Of a stretch of DNA of 64,000 nucleotides, positions 44,172 to 57,218 are shown piece by piece. Each line of letters opens with the position of its first letter. The first letter of the stretch is position 1. Where the stretch lies: the NCBI GenBank assembly GCA_025716815.1, contig JAIXMN010000002.1, positions 1,240,001-1,304,000 of the forward strand, written 5' to 3'. The DNA is from Dichotomocladium elegans (taxonomy: Eukaryota > Mucoromycota > Mucoromycetes > Mucorales > Lichtheimiaceae). The position numbers and the translations under genes were made by a program. The notes under the pieces were generated by a model that was not told the DNA's origin, did not search any database, and worked only from the letters and a program-made list of their open reading frames with translations.

Positions 44172-45308
44172 GGGTCGAGATGGTAGATACTATTTTGAAT
44201 TGGTTGTTTATCTGTTTACCAGACTTGTGCCTATTTTTTTGGGGGGAGAAGGGGGAAAAGGGGAGTGCGAGAATTTGTTGGTCCAATCACCAGACCTTCC
44301 CTCGCTATTCTGTACGAGTGCGACTTTACTATTCAACTATCACGTTGACAAGGTATTGTATCATTGTCTCAGCAATGATCAATGCTCATTTAGCAACAAA
44401 GGTCCTTCTAGCGGTATATGTGTGGACAATGATCTAGCGGCGTGGACCATGCAAGGGCAGGTCAGTTTTCGTCGTCGCCGTCAGTGTTACACACCCAACA
44501 ATCGTAGTGTTGCGGTACACACTCGTGGCAAGCACAGTGACTTGTTCGCCATAGCATTGGTTTATTAGTGATCTTTGTATAAAGAGCTGAACGATGATAA
44601 CTCGAAACTCCCCCTTCCAGAAGAAATCCTCCTGTTTCAAAAGGGACTGTTGCTTCGTCACCTGCAGCAGCAGGCGACAAGTCTGTGCATTATCCGACTC
44701 TACTATCATTGATATAGGTTTTCGAAGCTGGTTTATCTCTTGGCTTTCTCACACAAGAAACGACGTCAAAATGGATGCGTGCGCGCATCCGATGTATGAG
44801 TATTTTCCAAAAGACCACGGTTGCACTTTGTAGTTTGAGCACCTGACATGCATCGCAGCCAGCAAGCTTCTATGGTTACGTGACCACGATCATTAGTTTT
44901 AGCGCTTTAGCTGTTCCAGCTCGCGCCGTTTGTGTTGGCATCCAATACCCCGAAAAGGATGTTATTTTTGTTCATCCCTATTTCAGTTCGACTAAAGTAG
45001 TTAAGACATCTTTTCTCCGTCGTCGTGTATATGCTGTGCATGGATTGATGGATTTATTCAGAGGCCACCCTATGGCGGCAGAGGGCCAAAAGAGCTACGC
45101 TGACGTTGGAGACGATTTCAGACACAGGGGAAAAAAGTGTTAAGCGGCCCTGGGCATGGAAATTTTCCGTCTGTCCGACTGATTGATTTTTGTCGGGGGA
45201 AGGGGTGGAGATGAAAGGTGGCGGGCGCGCGGGCCCGGTCGCGCTCTCCAGCCAAAGGCCGCATCTCCCACACCAGAGTCCCCTCCTTTCCTTTTTGCTC
45301 ATTGAAAG
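44172..45308. other. Interval upstream of eL24
   Basis: No supported gene on plus. A 91-codon minus frame from an ATG at 44709 could contain 5' exons of the proline-rich gene, but no splice join was established. The region before 45309 should hold the eL24 promoter. Confidence 0.3.
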
Positions 45309-46010
45309 ATGAAGTACGTATCCTTGCCGGATCCGATGGATGGATGAAATGGAGCGGATGGGTAACTGATGAATGGATGGATGATCCAGGCTCGAGATTT
45401 GCTCCTTTTCCGGCCACAAGATCTACCCTGGCAAGGGTAAGGTTTTCGTTCGCAGCGACAGCAGGTAAAAAAAATAAATGTGACAATTTGTCTCCTTTTT
45501 TTTTTTGCTTCGACGGTAGACTGACTTCTTGAAATTTAGAGTAAGCGAAAATTAGAACCTGACCACGAGCGCATGGAATAGCTCTCTTTTTAGGGATTGG
45601 AAAACAGCAATGCTTACGATACACGTAAAATCTATAGACCTTCCGCTTCATCACCGGCAAGACCGAGTCTTACTTTCTCCAGCGCTTGAACCCCCGCAAG
45701 ATCAGATGGACTCAAATTTACCGTCGTGTTAACAAGAAGGGCATTACCGTCGAAACCCGCAAGAAGCGCACTCGCCGCACCGTCAAGGTCGAGCGTGCCG
45801 TCGTCGGTGCCTCGTGGGATCAGATCCGCGCTAAGCGTACCGAGAAGCCTGAAGCCCGTGCTGCCGCTCGCCAGGCCGCCAAGGAGGCCAAGAAGGCCAA
45901 TGCTTTCCAGAAGGTAAGGAAATTAGACCAGCAACACCAAGCCTTTGTGTGTTCGCCCAAGTTAACTTTATCTTAATCTTTTATAGAAGGTTCCCACTAC
46001 CAAGGCTTAA
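45309..46010 (+). CDS. 60S ribosomal protein eL24
   Basis: eL24 lies at the subunit interface and forms a bridge with the 40S. Exon 1 is just ATGAA (45309-45313). Exon 2 gives LEICSFSGHKIYPGKGKVFV and RSDS, exon 3 TFRFITGKTESYFLQRLNPR with KIRWTQIYRRVNKKGI and RTRRTVKVERAVVGASWDQI, and the last exon KVPTTKA with stop at 46010. These are the family blocks (FSGxKIYPG, NPR-I-WT-YRR). The exon 2 to exon 3 junction is odd: the only GT donor (GCAG|GTAAAA) and the acceptor (CTATAG|ACC) leave the frame one base short, so a sequence error or unusual splice is likely. Convergent with BRCA2. Confidence 0.9.
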
Positions 46011-46305
46011 TTGTCCTTCTCTTCTCTACTTCATCGCTCTTCTCTTTCCATATCACTTTGCTAATAAACTAGGGATGTGGGCCATTTATTCGGATCGACT
46101 TGGGTATGAATCTACGTCAGATTTCGTTTGGATGCAGAGGAAAAAAAGGGGGGAAGTGAATGGAAAGCGAAATGAAATGATATGAAGTTAATGATGTAGC
46201 AGCTTCTCGTTAATATGTTGCCTGAGTGATTCAACGTTTTCAGGGTACCTGATTTGAAGTATGCTCAGTAGGTGCTGATGCATTCCCTATTCAATTTTGA
46301 TTCAC

Positions 46306-49300
46306 TTACTTTTGCACCCATTCGCGAAGACTAGAAATTGCTTTTTGGAGGTATTCTGCCGAGGAAAACGGCCTGATGATGATCTCGCTTTCCTCTGATA
46401 TCCGCATATGCGTCACTTCGTACTTTGCATCATGCATTTCAAATTGTGCATTGGTGAATGCGATCACCTAGAGATAATATTAGGCACCGCTAGGCATCGC
46501 TCACTTCTAACCAGTTCAGTTGCTCACCTGTCCTTCCGGATGTGAAAGTGGCCGACTTGTCAGACGGATGGTGACTTGGACTAGCGCCTTGCTCTCATCG
46601 CTCACCAAGAGCTTTTGATACCAAATAATCTTACCGGATGGTTGTCGACGCTTTTCGGTAGAGGTGACACCTGGAATATAATAGATCAGCTCCGCTTGCG
46701 TTCGCGAATACGCGTCCCCACTAGTCACTTACACAGCACAACGACTACCATGTCCACTTCTTCAGAGATGTCATGAGGGATTTTGTCACAAGTAGTAATA
46801 TGTCGGGGAATGTAGAGAGATGGGGCTGAGAACTCTGCAGTTCCACACCGCTTAATAACTGGTTCCCAATGTATCTTGCGTGTACTCTTAAGATTTAAGC
46901 CTGGATATCGCTTACTCCTTGGAAGGTATGGTGCCAAAAAATATATTCGGTACCGGCCTCCCTCGCAGATGTCCATATGTAACACCTCGTTTGCATCAAG
47001 CTGTAGCAGAGTTGCTGTTGTCTTGGGCTTGTTACCTCCCGCTGGAATATCGCATACGCGCACCCGAAAATAGCCAGACACCTTACGTTCTTCGTTGGCG
47101 ATGGGTGTTGGAGCGTGTCTGTCCTCGAGTAACTTTGAGTACTGCTGTGAAATAACTGATTGACTGTGTTCGCTAAAAGAGGGTGCCCAGTCGTCGTTGC
47201 CGTATCCACAAAGCCTAGATAATGCTTCACGTCGTGCCTCCTCCTCTTCACGAGCGGTGCGCACGACAACAGATCCATCCGACAATGTTTCTGAGTACAT
47301 AATTGGGTACTTGCGGCAAACGATCACGTCGATTGCTGTTACGACTCCACCGTCATTATGGAGTGAGTTCAGTGACCGATATTCCAATCGCCTGCGCTGA
47401 TAACCAAGTTTTGCGTCCCATGGTGCAATGCGACATCCGTTACTCGCAATAGTAAGTACGGTATTCCCTGGAGTAGAGGTCGATGTTGGTGCTCGAGGAA
47501 AGACATTTGTCTGACGAAATGAAAAATTTAGATCCATTACAAGATACCAGATAGGTCACATATACCTGAGCACCACATATCGCGAGCTTGTAACCTATAG
47601 TTAGCCTGCCTCTTGAAATCGCTCGTTCCAATCTTGTATCCGCAACTGCAGTTACTTGATACCAGCCATCAGACAGCAAGAGTTCGTATTTCTTGGAATC
47701 TATCATTAGATAGTCAGGGTTTCTGAACGGAAAAAGGATAAATCACACACAAGATGGATCTTGAAAATACCGTGTGATTGATTTGATTCGCTCGCATGGC
47801 CTTTCGTAATGTCAACAATAACGAGGATCATAAGCTTTCCAGGCACATCATCCTGTTCAATAATCCGTTTTAAGGCAGATCTGTGGCCCAAGTTGATCTC
47901 TCGCTCATATCTAGATCCTTCTTCAGAACTTATCCATCTGGCTCTCGTGAGATATTCTAACTTGCCGGTATAGCAGCTGGTCTAGTATTTTCTTGGGAGA
48001 CCACCAGTCTTTCAAATGACGAGGAAATGAGCGTATCATTCCCGCGATTTTCCAAACGATCCAACGGTAATGATTTTCCACCCAGGCCAGAGGAATAAAT
48101 TTTTCTAAAGCGCCGGCTCGGATCATTGCCTTACGAGCCTCCTGAGGTCCCCAACCATAGAACCGGTGATCTTTTGCAGCTGCTGCCGTCATGTCAACAG
48201 CTGCTGAGGGTCTACGATACAGGAACCATTTAGTACATTCAGAAATTTCTTATAGCACTTCAGCTTACATATTCATTGCCAGTAGCTGATTTCTTGTGTA
48301 TATTCCAGGTTCGCCGAAACTCTTCAAGCTCATCCGTGGACCACTTGCTAATGCAATCACACACATTCATGCAGGGTGAGTATCCAGATTCCTGAAGAAA
48401 CCAACTTGTTCTTTTTATACCTTCCATTCTAAACACGCAGGGATTGCTGCTTTGATTGCGTGATGAAGTTTGATAACATACTGCGGCCTTTGTAAGCTCG
48501 ATATTTTCGTTGATTATAGGTGATTTAAAATGTTTAAATGATCCTGCCCCATGTTTTCTTGCGATCCGTCGCAAACTGGGCCCAGGAGCTGCTATAATTT
48601 TGGGTGTTTTCTCTACTCGTTTCGACTCTGGCGTCATTTCAGGGCTGTTAAGGCATCCAGGATTACAGAGATCTCTGTCACCATTATTTATCTGAGGTGA
48701 GCTGAGCTGTGGTTGTTGACAATGCTTCTGTTGTGAGTTGCTGTCAGACGGTTCAGATCTTGGAGGAGAGCAAGGAACACGCTGTGATTGGGTAGACTGA
48801 GTAAGGTCACGAGCTGATTCAGAAGCATTAAATAAGGCCACTGCTTGTCGTTTTGCCTCTGCTGATACAATGAAATCGCCCTTGCTATTCGCCGTCTTAA
48901 ATCCACCATAGCGAGAGAGTACATCCTCATATTTAAAACCGACTTGGTCATCTTCAAGGCCACTCATGCTTTGATTCATGTCCCGCTGAGATATTTCGTC
49001 ATAGCCATGCTGGCATTCGAAAGAGGTTAGACCGTTGTTTATATCTTTTGTGTGATTAGTTGGACCACTAGCAGATTCCTTGGAAAGAACGTCTCGGAGT
49101 GGTTGTAAGGTATCTGTTTTCGAGAACAGTAGTTCGGCTTTCGATAACGCCTCCTTCGTTGGTGCAGTCATGTTCTTTCCCGAGGCAGTTGTAAACCCGC
49201 CAAACGACTTTGGTGGCAGTGATTGCGAGAATTGTGCGCGTACTCCGTTTTGATCAGGATCATCATTGGTATGCTTATCCGACGTAGTCTCAAAGAGCGC

Positions 49301-50217
49301 AAGTGCTTTTTTACGTGCCTCGGGATTAGCATCTAGCGCTTTCTTGCTTCCAGCCGTCATGAATCCTCCAAATTTGGAAAGGTTTGATTCAAAGTGTCTA
49401 TGATCCACCCCGTGAACGTTAACTTCCTCTTCCGATGAATGCTGCTCGTCAACGACTGTTTGTTGGTGGACTTCTGTAATTTCTTTCGGATCAGGGTTCG
49501 TATCGAATTGTGTAGAGGAGGGAGCGCCTTTTGCTTCAACGCTTTCGAGTAACGCATTTAGATCCACGTCGAACTCCATCCACATATAGTCATCTTCATC
49601 ATCCGCACTGTGGTCCTGTTTCGGGGCAGCAATGTCCTTGGAATGAAGGAGCGATGAAAACCCAGAAGTTTCGGCAGCTGGTGAATGTGTTTCTGTCCTT
49701 GGTTGGACCGCCATCGCCTCCTTCGTATCCTCCGGTATGCCTGCACACTCCGTTAGTAGGAGATTGGTCGCGACTTGCATGGCTTGCACTTACATATTGT
49801 TCTTTTCTTCTTGATACCTTGCTCCTTGCCATCTATTTTTGAATCGGAAGTCCTTTTGTTGTTGCTCTTATTTGACAGGTCACCGAGGGGTGCAGCGTGC
49901 ATCTGTAGATTCCGCAGCGTGCTGATATTAGGTTGCGGGTCGCGGTAAACATGGAACATATTCTCCTTTTGCAAACTTATGTTTGCGTAGTTGGTAGTAC
50001 TCCGTGCTTCGGTATTGCCTACAGTCGCCTATGTGCGGGTTGCATGCATTAGGCACTTCGTGGGTGACAGTTGGTGCTTATCGTCCTGACTTACTGGCCG
50101 TGTCTGGCGGGAAAGTACAACCCGCTGCTCGGCAATAACAGCAGTGTTGTACAGTTGATCTTCAAATGAGGAGGATGTATCCCCCCAAATGTTGCCGTCC
50201 TCGCTCGATTGGGACAT
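46306..50217 (-). CDS. BRCA2: BRCA2/Brh2 homologue, RAD51 mediator in homologous recombination
   Basis: BRCA2 loads Rad51 onto RPA-coated single-stranded DNA. The start at 50217 gives MSQSSEDGNIWGDTSSSFED. The large exon 48260-49789 has BRC repeats: FGGFMTAGSKKALDANPEAR...ALALF, FGGFTTASGKNMTAPTKEAL...AELLF and YGGFKTANSKGDFIVSAEAK...AVALF. Then comes the helical domain: WSTDELEEFRRTW, RFYGWGPQEARKAMIRAG, LAWVENHYRWIVWKIAGM and WWSPKKILDQLLYRYEREI. OB folds follow: RSALKRIIEQDDVPGKLMIL, LLLSDGWYQVTAV, AISRGRLTIGYKLAICGAQ and YRSLNSLHNDGGVVTAIDVI. OB3 has KIIWYQKLLVSDESKALVQV and the end SSLREWVQK. About ten introns. About 1,100 residues, near fungal Brh2 size. Divergent from Ima1 (322 bp). 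Confidence 0.95.
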
Positions 50218-50539
50218 GCTGCGTATTACGAAGATTTAAAGGAAATGCGGTAACGCGGTATTTCTTATTGTAAAAAATGGGCGCGATTGACCGCTTTCTT
50301 CCACTTCCCAGAGAAATCTGGCAGCAACTTCTGATTTAGAATAGAATCAAAAGATTAACCACGTATGCGAAGAGTGTATTGACGGGGCTGCTTTTGTTTA
50401 GGGCCTTCGAACGTTATCTGAAGGGAAGAGCTGAGCTCTCGTACATGCGTTATTCGGTTTTAGTTTTTAATGCCAGTCTGCTCAAGAAATCGTATAAAAT
50501 GTTGATTTAGTGACTAGTATTTCTTTTCTCGAACATCCT

Positions 50540-52441
50540 ATGAATTCTAAGCGACCGTCCTGGTTAATTTTGGCATTAGGATCTGTTGGGTTGATTGAAA
50601 TCCCACTCACTGTCAATTGCTGGTACTGCAACAGCGATACTCAACTCGCTAAGGACAGTAAAGAAACCGAACGTTGCTGGCACTGTAATATTTGTGGCAA
50701 CACCAATCTTCGTGATGAGGTGAATATCTCCAGCTTCAACGACATCGTAGCACGATCCTCATAGATGTACTAGAATGGAGAGATTGTCGACTGTCTGCCG
50801 GCCATGGAAGATTCTTCCCTGAACGCAACAGGTAGTGATATTCTCTAGTTATCACTTGCAAGGTTCATATTGTTGATCCATTTTGCATGTATTTTAGTGA
50901 AGCCCGTATTAAGTAAAGATACCAACCCTCTGATACCCCCTATATCGAATAAGATTTGCCAAGGCTGCCAGAAAAACCAAATGATGATCTATAAAATAAT
51001 GAGCGATTATATACCGGACGAAAGTGTATGTTGTCAGTTGAGAAAGCAGATGGCGGGACAACGCACATACTCACCGCAACGACTCCTGACTGTGTAGGAT
51101 CCGAATTACGATTACTATCTCGATACTGCGAACGATTACAAACATTCTCTGGATGAAAAATATCCAATATGTGATAGTTGCAAATCCACTGTCGACAGTG
51201 CTATTGCCAAACTCGTGGAGACGTTACAGCAGAAACAGCTTGGAGGTATCCAACCCGAACGGTTGAGGAGCTCGGAACAAGAGAGTTCTCGGGCAGAGAC
51301 AATTCAGGCTAGGCGAATGAATACGCCTAGAAAGCTATCTAGCCGAGAGGACCGGTGGCGTATGAATCTTTGGATTCTGACTCATGGCCTGGTGTTACTA
51401 TTCTGCGTGCATGGTAAGTAAAATGTGATCATTCACGCTGTATTGCAGGAGTTAATCAGCCGCAGCATGTTTCTTTCCTCAGCCTGCGAGTGATAGTCGA
51501 ACTATAGGAGAGGACGTAAATAATATGCGGATGGCTTTGGATGAGATGCTGGCATCGACCCTAACGTCGTGGCGCAATCGGTCATGGAGGTTGATCTTCT
51601 TTGGCGGGCCGATATCGATTCTTCTGAACATTGGTGGTTCCCTACAAGTCTGGTTGGGCATGATGGCCTGCTTTACGACGGAAGACAGCGGCTACTGCGA
51701 AAAAGATTACACCCAGGGCCTGTTCCCGTTGCTCGTTTTGTGGTCACTTTCTTTTTTGTGGATGGATTGGCACTATTTAGGGTCAGCGGCGAATTCTGCG
51801 CTTTGTCTTTTGAAAGGACTATGGCTATATAAGGTACATTCATGGGCGGTAGAATTGGGCGGTTTGCTAGATCTAAACATGTGTCAGGTTGTCCAAGGTA
51901 TCCTTTATGCTGCAAGAATCATGATCATATTTTCGCTCCGATATTGGGATTCATACTCCCCAAGTCGAATGATGGCAGGAGCCTTGGCCGCCTATTTCTT
52001 GGTAAGATTTGCTGGTCGCAATACATATAGGAAGAGATATAACAGAACTCTGATCTGTACGGACTATAGCTTTTAGTGTTCTCTATATTCTCGGTCAAAA
52101 TCATACCAAATTCTCTGGCTATCAAAGACGGTAGAAAAATTACAGCGAGATCAGATCCGTTTTGGCTGAGCTCGTGGGCATTTGAGACGAAGATTTCGCA
52201 GGAGTTACTCGAAGCAGCGCAGGACAGCAAATACAGACGCAGCACCCAGATGCTAATGGAAGAGGCAGCGCAGTACGATGAAGCATACTGTGAAGCACTA
52301 AAAGCAGTCAACAAGATACGGGCAAAGCATGGGATTGCGCCTATTCCAATTCCAGTGAAGCCTTCGTGGCTCTCTAAGGATGGCGGTGTGGGAGATATTT
52401 CGACAGGCATCGATGATCTGTCGTTCGACGTACAATCTTGA
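50540..52441 (+). CDS. Ima1/Samp1-like inner nuclear membrane protein
   Basis: Ima1 (TMEM201/NET5 in animals) is an inner nuclear membrane protein linked to heterochromatin and cytoskeleton attachment. The start at 50540 gives MNSKRPSWLILALGSVGLIE, then the N-terminal zinc-binding domain: VNCWYCNSD, CWHCNICGNTNLRDE, NGEIVDCLPAMED (after an intron), PPISNKICQGCQKNQMMIYK, DPNYDYYLDTANDYKHSLDE and YPICDSCKSTVDSAI. Several TM segments follow (LWILTHGLVLLFCVH, RSWRLIFFGGPISILLNIGG, GLFPLLVLWSLSFLWMDWHY and YSFxVLYILGQNHTKFSGYQ-like). The last exon is hydrophilic and ends DDLSFDVQS at 52441. Exon borders between TM segments are only partly resolved. Confidence 0.86.
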
Positions 52442-54766
52442 TAGAGCGTTCATATCGCTGGCAAGACGTTGTTACCCATTTGCTGTTTCTGGTGAAGAGA
52501 AATAGACGTCGCTCAAGTCCTGGATTGATTGATCCGTAATGCTCCACATCAATCTAGTCCAGCGCCTCTACTTATTTTTGAACCTGCTCAAATTTTGGAA
52601 AAAAAAAATAAAGCGCAATTTAATTTCTAATATTATCTGAGATCAGAAATGGTCTAAAATCAATTAGAACAATTACCCAATCCAAGGGTACACGATTTTA
52701 TGATCAAGGTTCTCTGATCATAATAGATAACATCATAGCTCGATCACCCTTTTCGTTCCTTTGACTTTCAAAATATTTCAAGAGTATGCAGATCTGCCCT
52801 CAATAATGACGACCAGTTCTAAGCGTATAACCCATTTTTCTTCGTAATGACCCATGTCCATTTTCATATGCAAATTACTTACGAAAGTCATATGGGACCT
52901 GTGAAAAAAAATATATGTTCCTAAGAAGCATGGCACGATGAAACTCCGGCTGCATGAATCCCGTTCCCCCAATGCTGCTTTCTGAAATGGCGCCAAGCAC
53001 ATGCAGACAGATAGCCTGAGAGTCCTGGCTTTGCAAGAGTGTCAAACCGAGCGCACACGTTGATCAGCTGATTTCCGTCTTCAAGACACTGCGTTCTAAT
53101 CAAGAAGTACAAAAAGTGAGCGAAGCACCAATGGGATCGGAGCATTAGTTGGTCCGAGCTGGAGGGAACGTGCCACAGAGGTACGAAAGTGGCGGGAAGC
53201 CTCTTTTCTCTCATGCAGTATGACGTAAATCTGCAGTGCAGGTGCCTGCAAGGTCCGCGGATAGCTGCGATTTTTCCTATGTCCCTAGCTTTTGTAACTA
53301 ATTCATTTTCTTTTATGGATGGGATCTGACTGGGACTTGCGATGGAGGAAGAAAGGAGTATTTATAGGTGCAGGCTCTTTTGGCATGTAACTGGCATATG
53401 CTTATCTTGTTCATATCCATAGCGATGTATCTCGAAGTAACACATACATGGGCTTGGTCAGAGATGGCTTTTGCAGTCCAATATCTTCATTCTGAATATT
53501 TGTACTACAGTCGCCACTTCGAACCAACATGGACCAATCTCTCGAACAATGACAAACGCCCCGTGCGACCTTTCTCCTTGATTGAAAGAGATAGCGCCAG
53601 AACTGCTATACATCTAGTATACGTGATTTGTCATGGGATCTCGCAAACTTTTGGTGCCTTTTTTTTACCCTTGGTTAAGCGATGATTCTTTGGTATTCTC
53701 GGAGGAGAGTGGCGTAGGTTAACGTAGAATTTATGGCAAAAGATGCATTTTTATAACGGTATTACTAAAGTACCAGTGTATTATTGAATTGAAGCAGTTG
53801 TTCGACGTATACAGGATACACAGTTACAACCATGCACGTACGCACATATAGACTTCTTCAGGCTATTCAACTTTCGCCAGAAAAAGGCGAGGACGAGAGG
53901 AGACAGAGAAGACGGTCTAATAATAATAATGAATAACCTTAAGAAAATTGCGAGAAATAGTAGCAATTCAGTGAAGTTCAGGGTTTTGTCTGATTGTCCT
54001 CCGTAACAACCCGTTTACGGTTGCGAAAATCATCATTTAGGTGCTTTCACAATGATCGCGAAATGGCATTTTTTTCTTTATAGTGTACAACTGTCACGAG
54101 ACTTTTTTTAGATTCCACTCTTTCCGTCTCCCCGTAAAAGGGCGGGAGCGTAACATGGTAGTCTCTTAACTCTGTCCGTTAAATCAGGACATAAGTGTTG
54201 GAAGCAGGCGCTTTGAACCTTATGCGAGGCGACTAGTAGTGCTGCATAAAATCTGGGCAGTCGGTTTTCTAGGATTAATAGATACATTTGGCTGACTTGC
54301 AAATACGCTGCAAAAAAACCAAATGAAGCGAATCCTTTATTCATCGACTTGCACGTTCTCAGCAACCATTTTCCCACTCGCTTTTAAAAATGCACAGCGA
54401 AAGCCAACTGACGTAAAGATTCTCTCTTTCTTTTCCCTTCTTCCTCTTTCACACGCATACGATAGTCGACGAAAGCCTTTCTTTCTCGCATAAGAACCAT
54501 TCTTCCCTGCCCGTTCCTTCCTTTAGAGCATACCATCTTCATCCGCACCTCTTTTTATTCCTTTTGATTCGAATCATCTTACACTTATTGTACGGAACTT
54601 TTGTTGCATTGCCGTACAGACCGTCTCCTCCATAATATAAACCACCTGATAAAACTCGACATCAGCACCGCCACGCCACCCCAACTAACTACGAAACGAA
54701 GTCGTCGTCGCCGGGCTGACACGCACATCTACACGACCAATAATAGCGATTCAAAATTACTATACC
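52442..54766. other. 2.3-kb interval without supported genes
   Basis: Frames of 97 codons (minus, 52921-53214) and 105 codons (plus, 53368-53685) show no known domain. The last 400 bp are CT-rich and then A/C-rich, and probably the leader of the IQ-protein gene. No repeat or RNA gene seen. Confidence 0.35.
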
Positions 54767-56777
54767 ATGACGATGATGACCGACTTTAATCCTGCGCCGA
54801 TTATACTTCGGGACCCCTCCTCACTGAATGACCAGATGATCTTTGATAAGGTATACAACGTGGCCAAAAATTGGCGCGGACTGGCAACCGTAGCGCTTGT
54901 TGCACAAGAGGCACGGTCCGCTTTTTTTGTTTGATTATATAGCGACTGACTGTCAACTCTTCCTTATTCCCCAAAATAACCCTTTGTTACTTTTGCATGT
55001 ATCCTTACCATTACTACAGCAACAGCAGCAATCCCAGAAGCAACAACAACAACGCCGAGAGTCTTGCTACGAATCTCAAGAGAATAAGAATCACGACATG
55101 ATGGAAGTGCCCCAGCATTTGGACCCAGAGCAAGTGCGTTATGAATTCCCTCCTAGGTCGCGCCTGGAGCAGCTTGCACAGTATTACGACGCTGATATCT
55201 CGTCATTCCTGGACGAGTCGTCATTTACCTCCACATCCACACCACTCGTTTCCTATCTTAACGATCACGGATCCGACGCAAGAGCAGCATCAGCGTCGGC
55301 GGCGCGCACCAGTCAAAGTAACTATTCTGTTGAGTCACTAGAACGTTTTTTCCACAGCATTCCATCGGCCCTTCGCCGCAGCATCGGCAGCCTGGACGAT
55401 AGTAATCTTTCGCCACTTCAGCTTCCAGCCACTTGCCACGATATAATAGAGCGAAGCCGTCCACGCGAACGGTCGTGTGATTCGTTGGATACGGTGACTC
55501 AGTGCAATGCAGCCGTGAACTATCTCAACTCTAGGAATGGGGTAGTTGGTCCCGTTTCTTTCCTCGATTGCCCGAGCAGTAGCAGCAGTATCGATCGAGG
55601 TACAGCCCCATCATGGATTTTTCTCTTACCACTAAAAACTCGAGATTAACATGTGAATCTTTTAGATTACCGCCCGCGTGTTCAGTCCAACGAGCTCCTG
55701 CCTGTTTTCCGCAGTGAGTCCGAATTACACAATGAGGACAGCATGAACGTGATTGTCATCCGGCTCTCGCGAACAAAACCCCCCTTAACGCTGGTAAAAA
55801 GCCACCACAGCCCCCGCCGGTGCTCCAGCAAGCAAGCATGGTCGGCCAAAAGCGATGAGGGCTATATCGATGATGGAGACGAGTTACCCATGCAATCTGC
55901 ATCGCTCTTCTTGCCACTTTCCGATCAAGAGCAGGAACAGCTCACAAACAGTGAACTTCTCCGCACCTTTGCTGCAACGAAAATCCAGGCCGCTTGGCGT
56001 GGCTACCAGTACCGTAAGGCGGGATCACAGAACGGGGCCACGTCCAGTGGCATGATGACCAGCACCAACAAACTACTGGCAAAAATTGCCAGCATGTGCG
56101 GCACCGTTCATCATCGCCAAATGGGTATTGTGCGGTCAAGGCTAAACAACCTTGACCTCCATCTTCAGGAAGAGACCGCGATGCGCATTGCTTTTGAAAA
56201 GGCCATGGAGGGCATGACTGTCCTCATCGACCAACAGCATCGGGTCCTCTACGAACGCATCGAGCACGAGATCACTCTCCGCGAACGCTACGAGCGCAAG
56301 ATGGATGAGGCCCTGGCGCGGATACAGCCACTCGAATTACAGCTTCGGAAAGAAGTCATGGCGAGAAGCGATATTGAATCGATGATGACCTGTGTGCTCG
56401 AGCAGATCCATGACTTGAAGCGCGATGCCCGGGCTGACGCTGAGAGTCGGCGGAAAATCCAGGCACAGCTTGACGAGGCCAGAGAAGAGATCACTAAACT
56501 CAAGAAGTATCGCTCCGTGACGCCCGAAATGCGCACCCGTGCAGCCATGCTACCGTCGCAGCATCAACAGTACCAGCATCATCAACACCAAATCGGTATA
56601 AATCCTCACAAACCACATGTTGGCGAAAAGAGAAGCGTGTCAGCCATGGCGGCAGCACCTCCCAGAGCAACACCCATGACCTTACGCCGAACGACACCCA
56701 TTGTTGTCCCTTCTCGGGCAAACAGCCACTTGGAAACTAAACGATCCATGCCTGTCCTGACATCGATTAGGAGATAA
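54767..56777 (+). CDS. IQ-motif coiled-coil protein (calmodulin-binding type)
   Basis: Exons 54767-54850, 55020-55599 and 55666-56777 splice in frame (donor AAG|GTATAC, acceptor CTACAG; donor GAG|GTACAG, acceptor TTTTAG with codon G|AT). The start is MTMMTDFNPAPIILRDPSSL. A poly-Gln patch (QQQQSQKQQQQRR), a Ser-rich region and an acidic part precede one IQ motif, AATKIQAAWRGYQYRK. A long coiled coil follows (RIAFEKAMEGMTVLIDQQHR to QLDEAREEITKLKKY), and then a basic His/Gln/Pro-rich tail ending PVLTSIRR. About 590 residues. IQ motifs bind calmodulin or myosin light chains, so a cytoskeletal scaffold role is plausible. No motor or other catalytic domain is present. Family not identified. Confidence 0.85.
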
Positions 56778-57152
56778 TACATGAAAAAAGAAACATAATG
56801 ATGCATCGGCGCAAGATAGACACATATTCCCTTGATATCTTCTCTACACACACCTCCCCTTATTCCCATCCTGCCCTTTTTTACTCAATTATTCCCCCTA
56901 AAATCCTCGCACATACATGTTTCCCTTCAGTCCCTCGTATATTTTTTTATATGGAAACCTCTTTATTGCCTCCACTCACTTCATCCCCTACTCCATCTTG
57001 GAAATACAATATAGTCCCCATAATTATAAGATTGTTCTATCCTTTAAATACATACGTATCTATTAATTCATTGTATTTTACTTTTGGCTCCGATATGTTC
57101 AGGCTGGACTTAAAAAAAAAAGAGAAAAAGCAACAGGCTTGATCCTATTATA
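56778..57152. other. 3' flank of IQ gene
   Basis: AT- and CT-rich 3' untranslated sequence up to the transposon start; no gene. Confidence 0.4.
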
Positions 57153-57218
57153 CACTCTTTTTCAAAATCAAAGTCGCACTCTGCCAGTTCTGAAGTCGGA
57201 GGATTGCAAAAATACAAA

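Noticed and set aside
44434..44709. 91-codon minus ORF as the 5' exon of the proline-rich gene
   Set aside because: No in-frame splice to the exon at 43944-44148 could be found; kept only as a possibility.
45118..45660. 180-codon minus-strand ORF
   Set aside because: It is antisense to eL24 exons and introns; there is no domain.
54851..54910. VYNVAKNWRGLATVAL as part of the IQ protein's first exon
   Set aside because: Only the donor at 54851 joins the next exon in frame, so this stretch is intronic.
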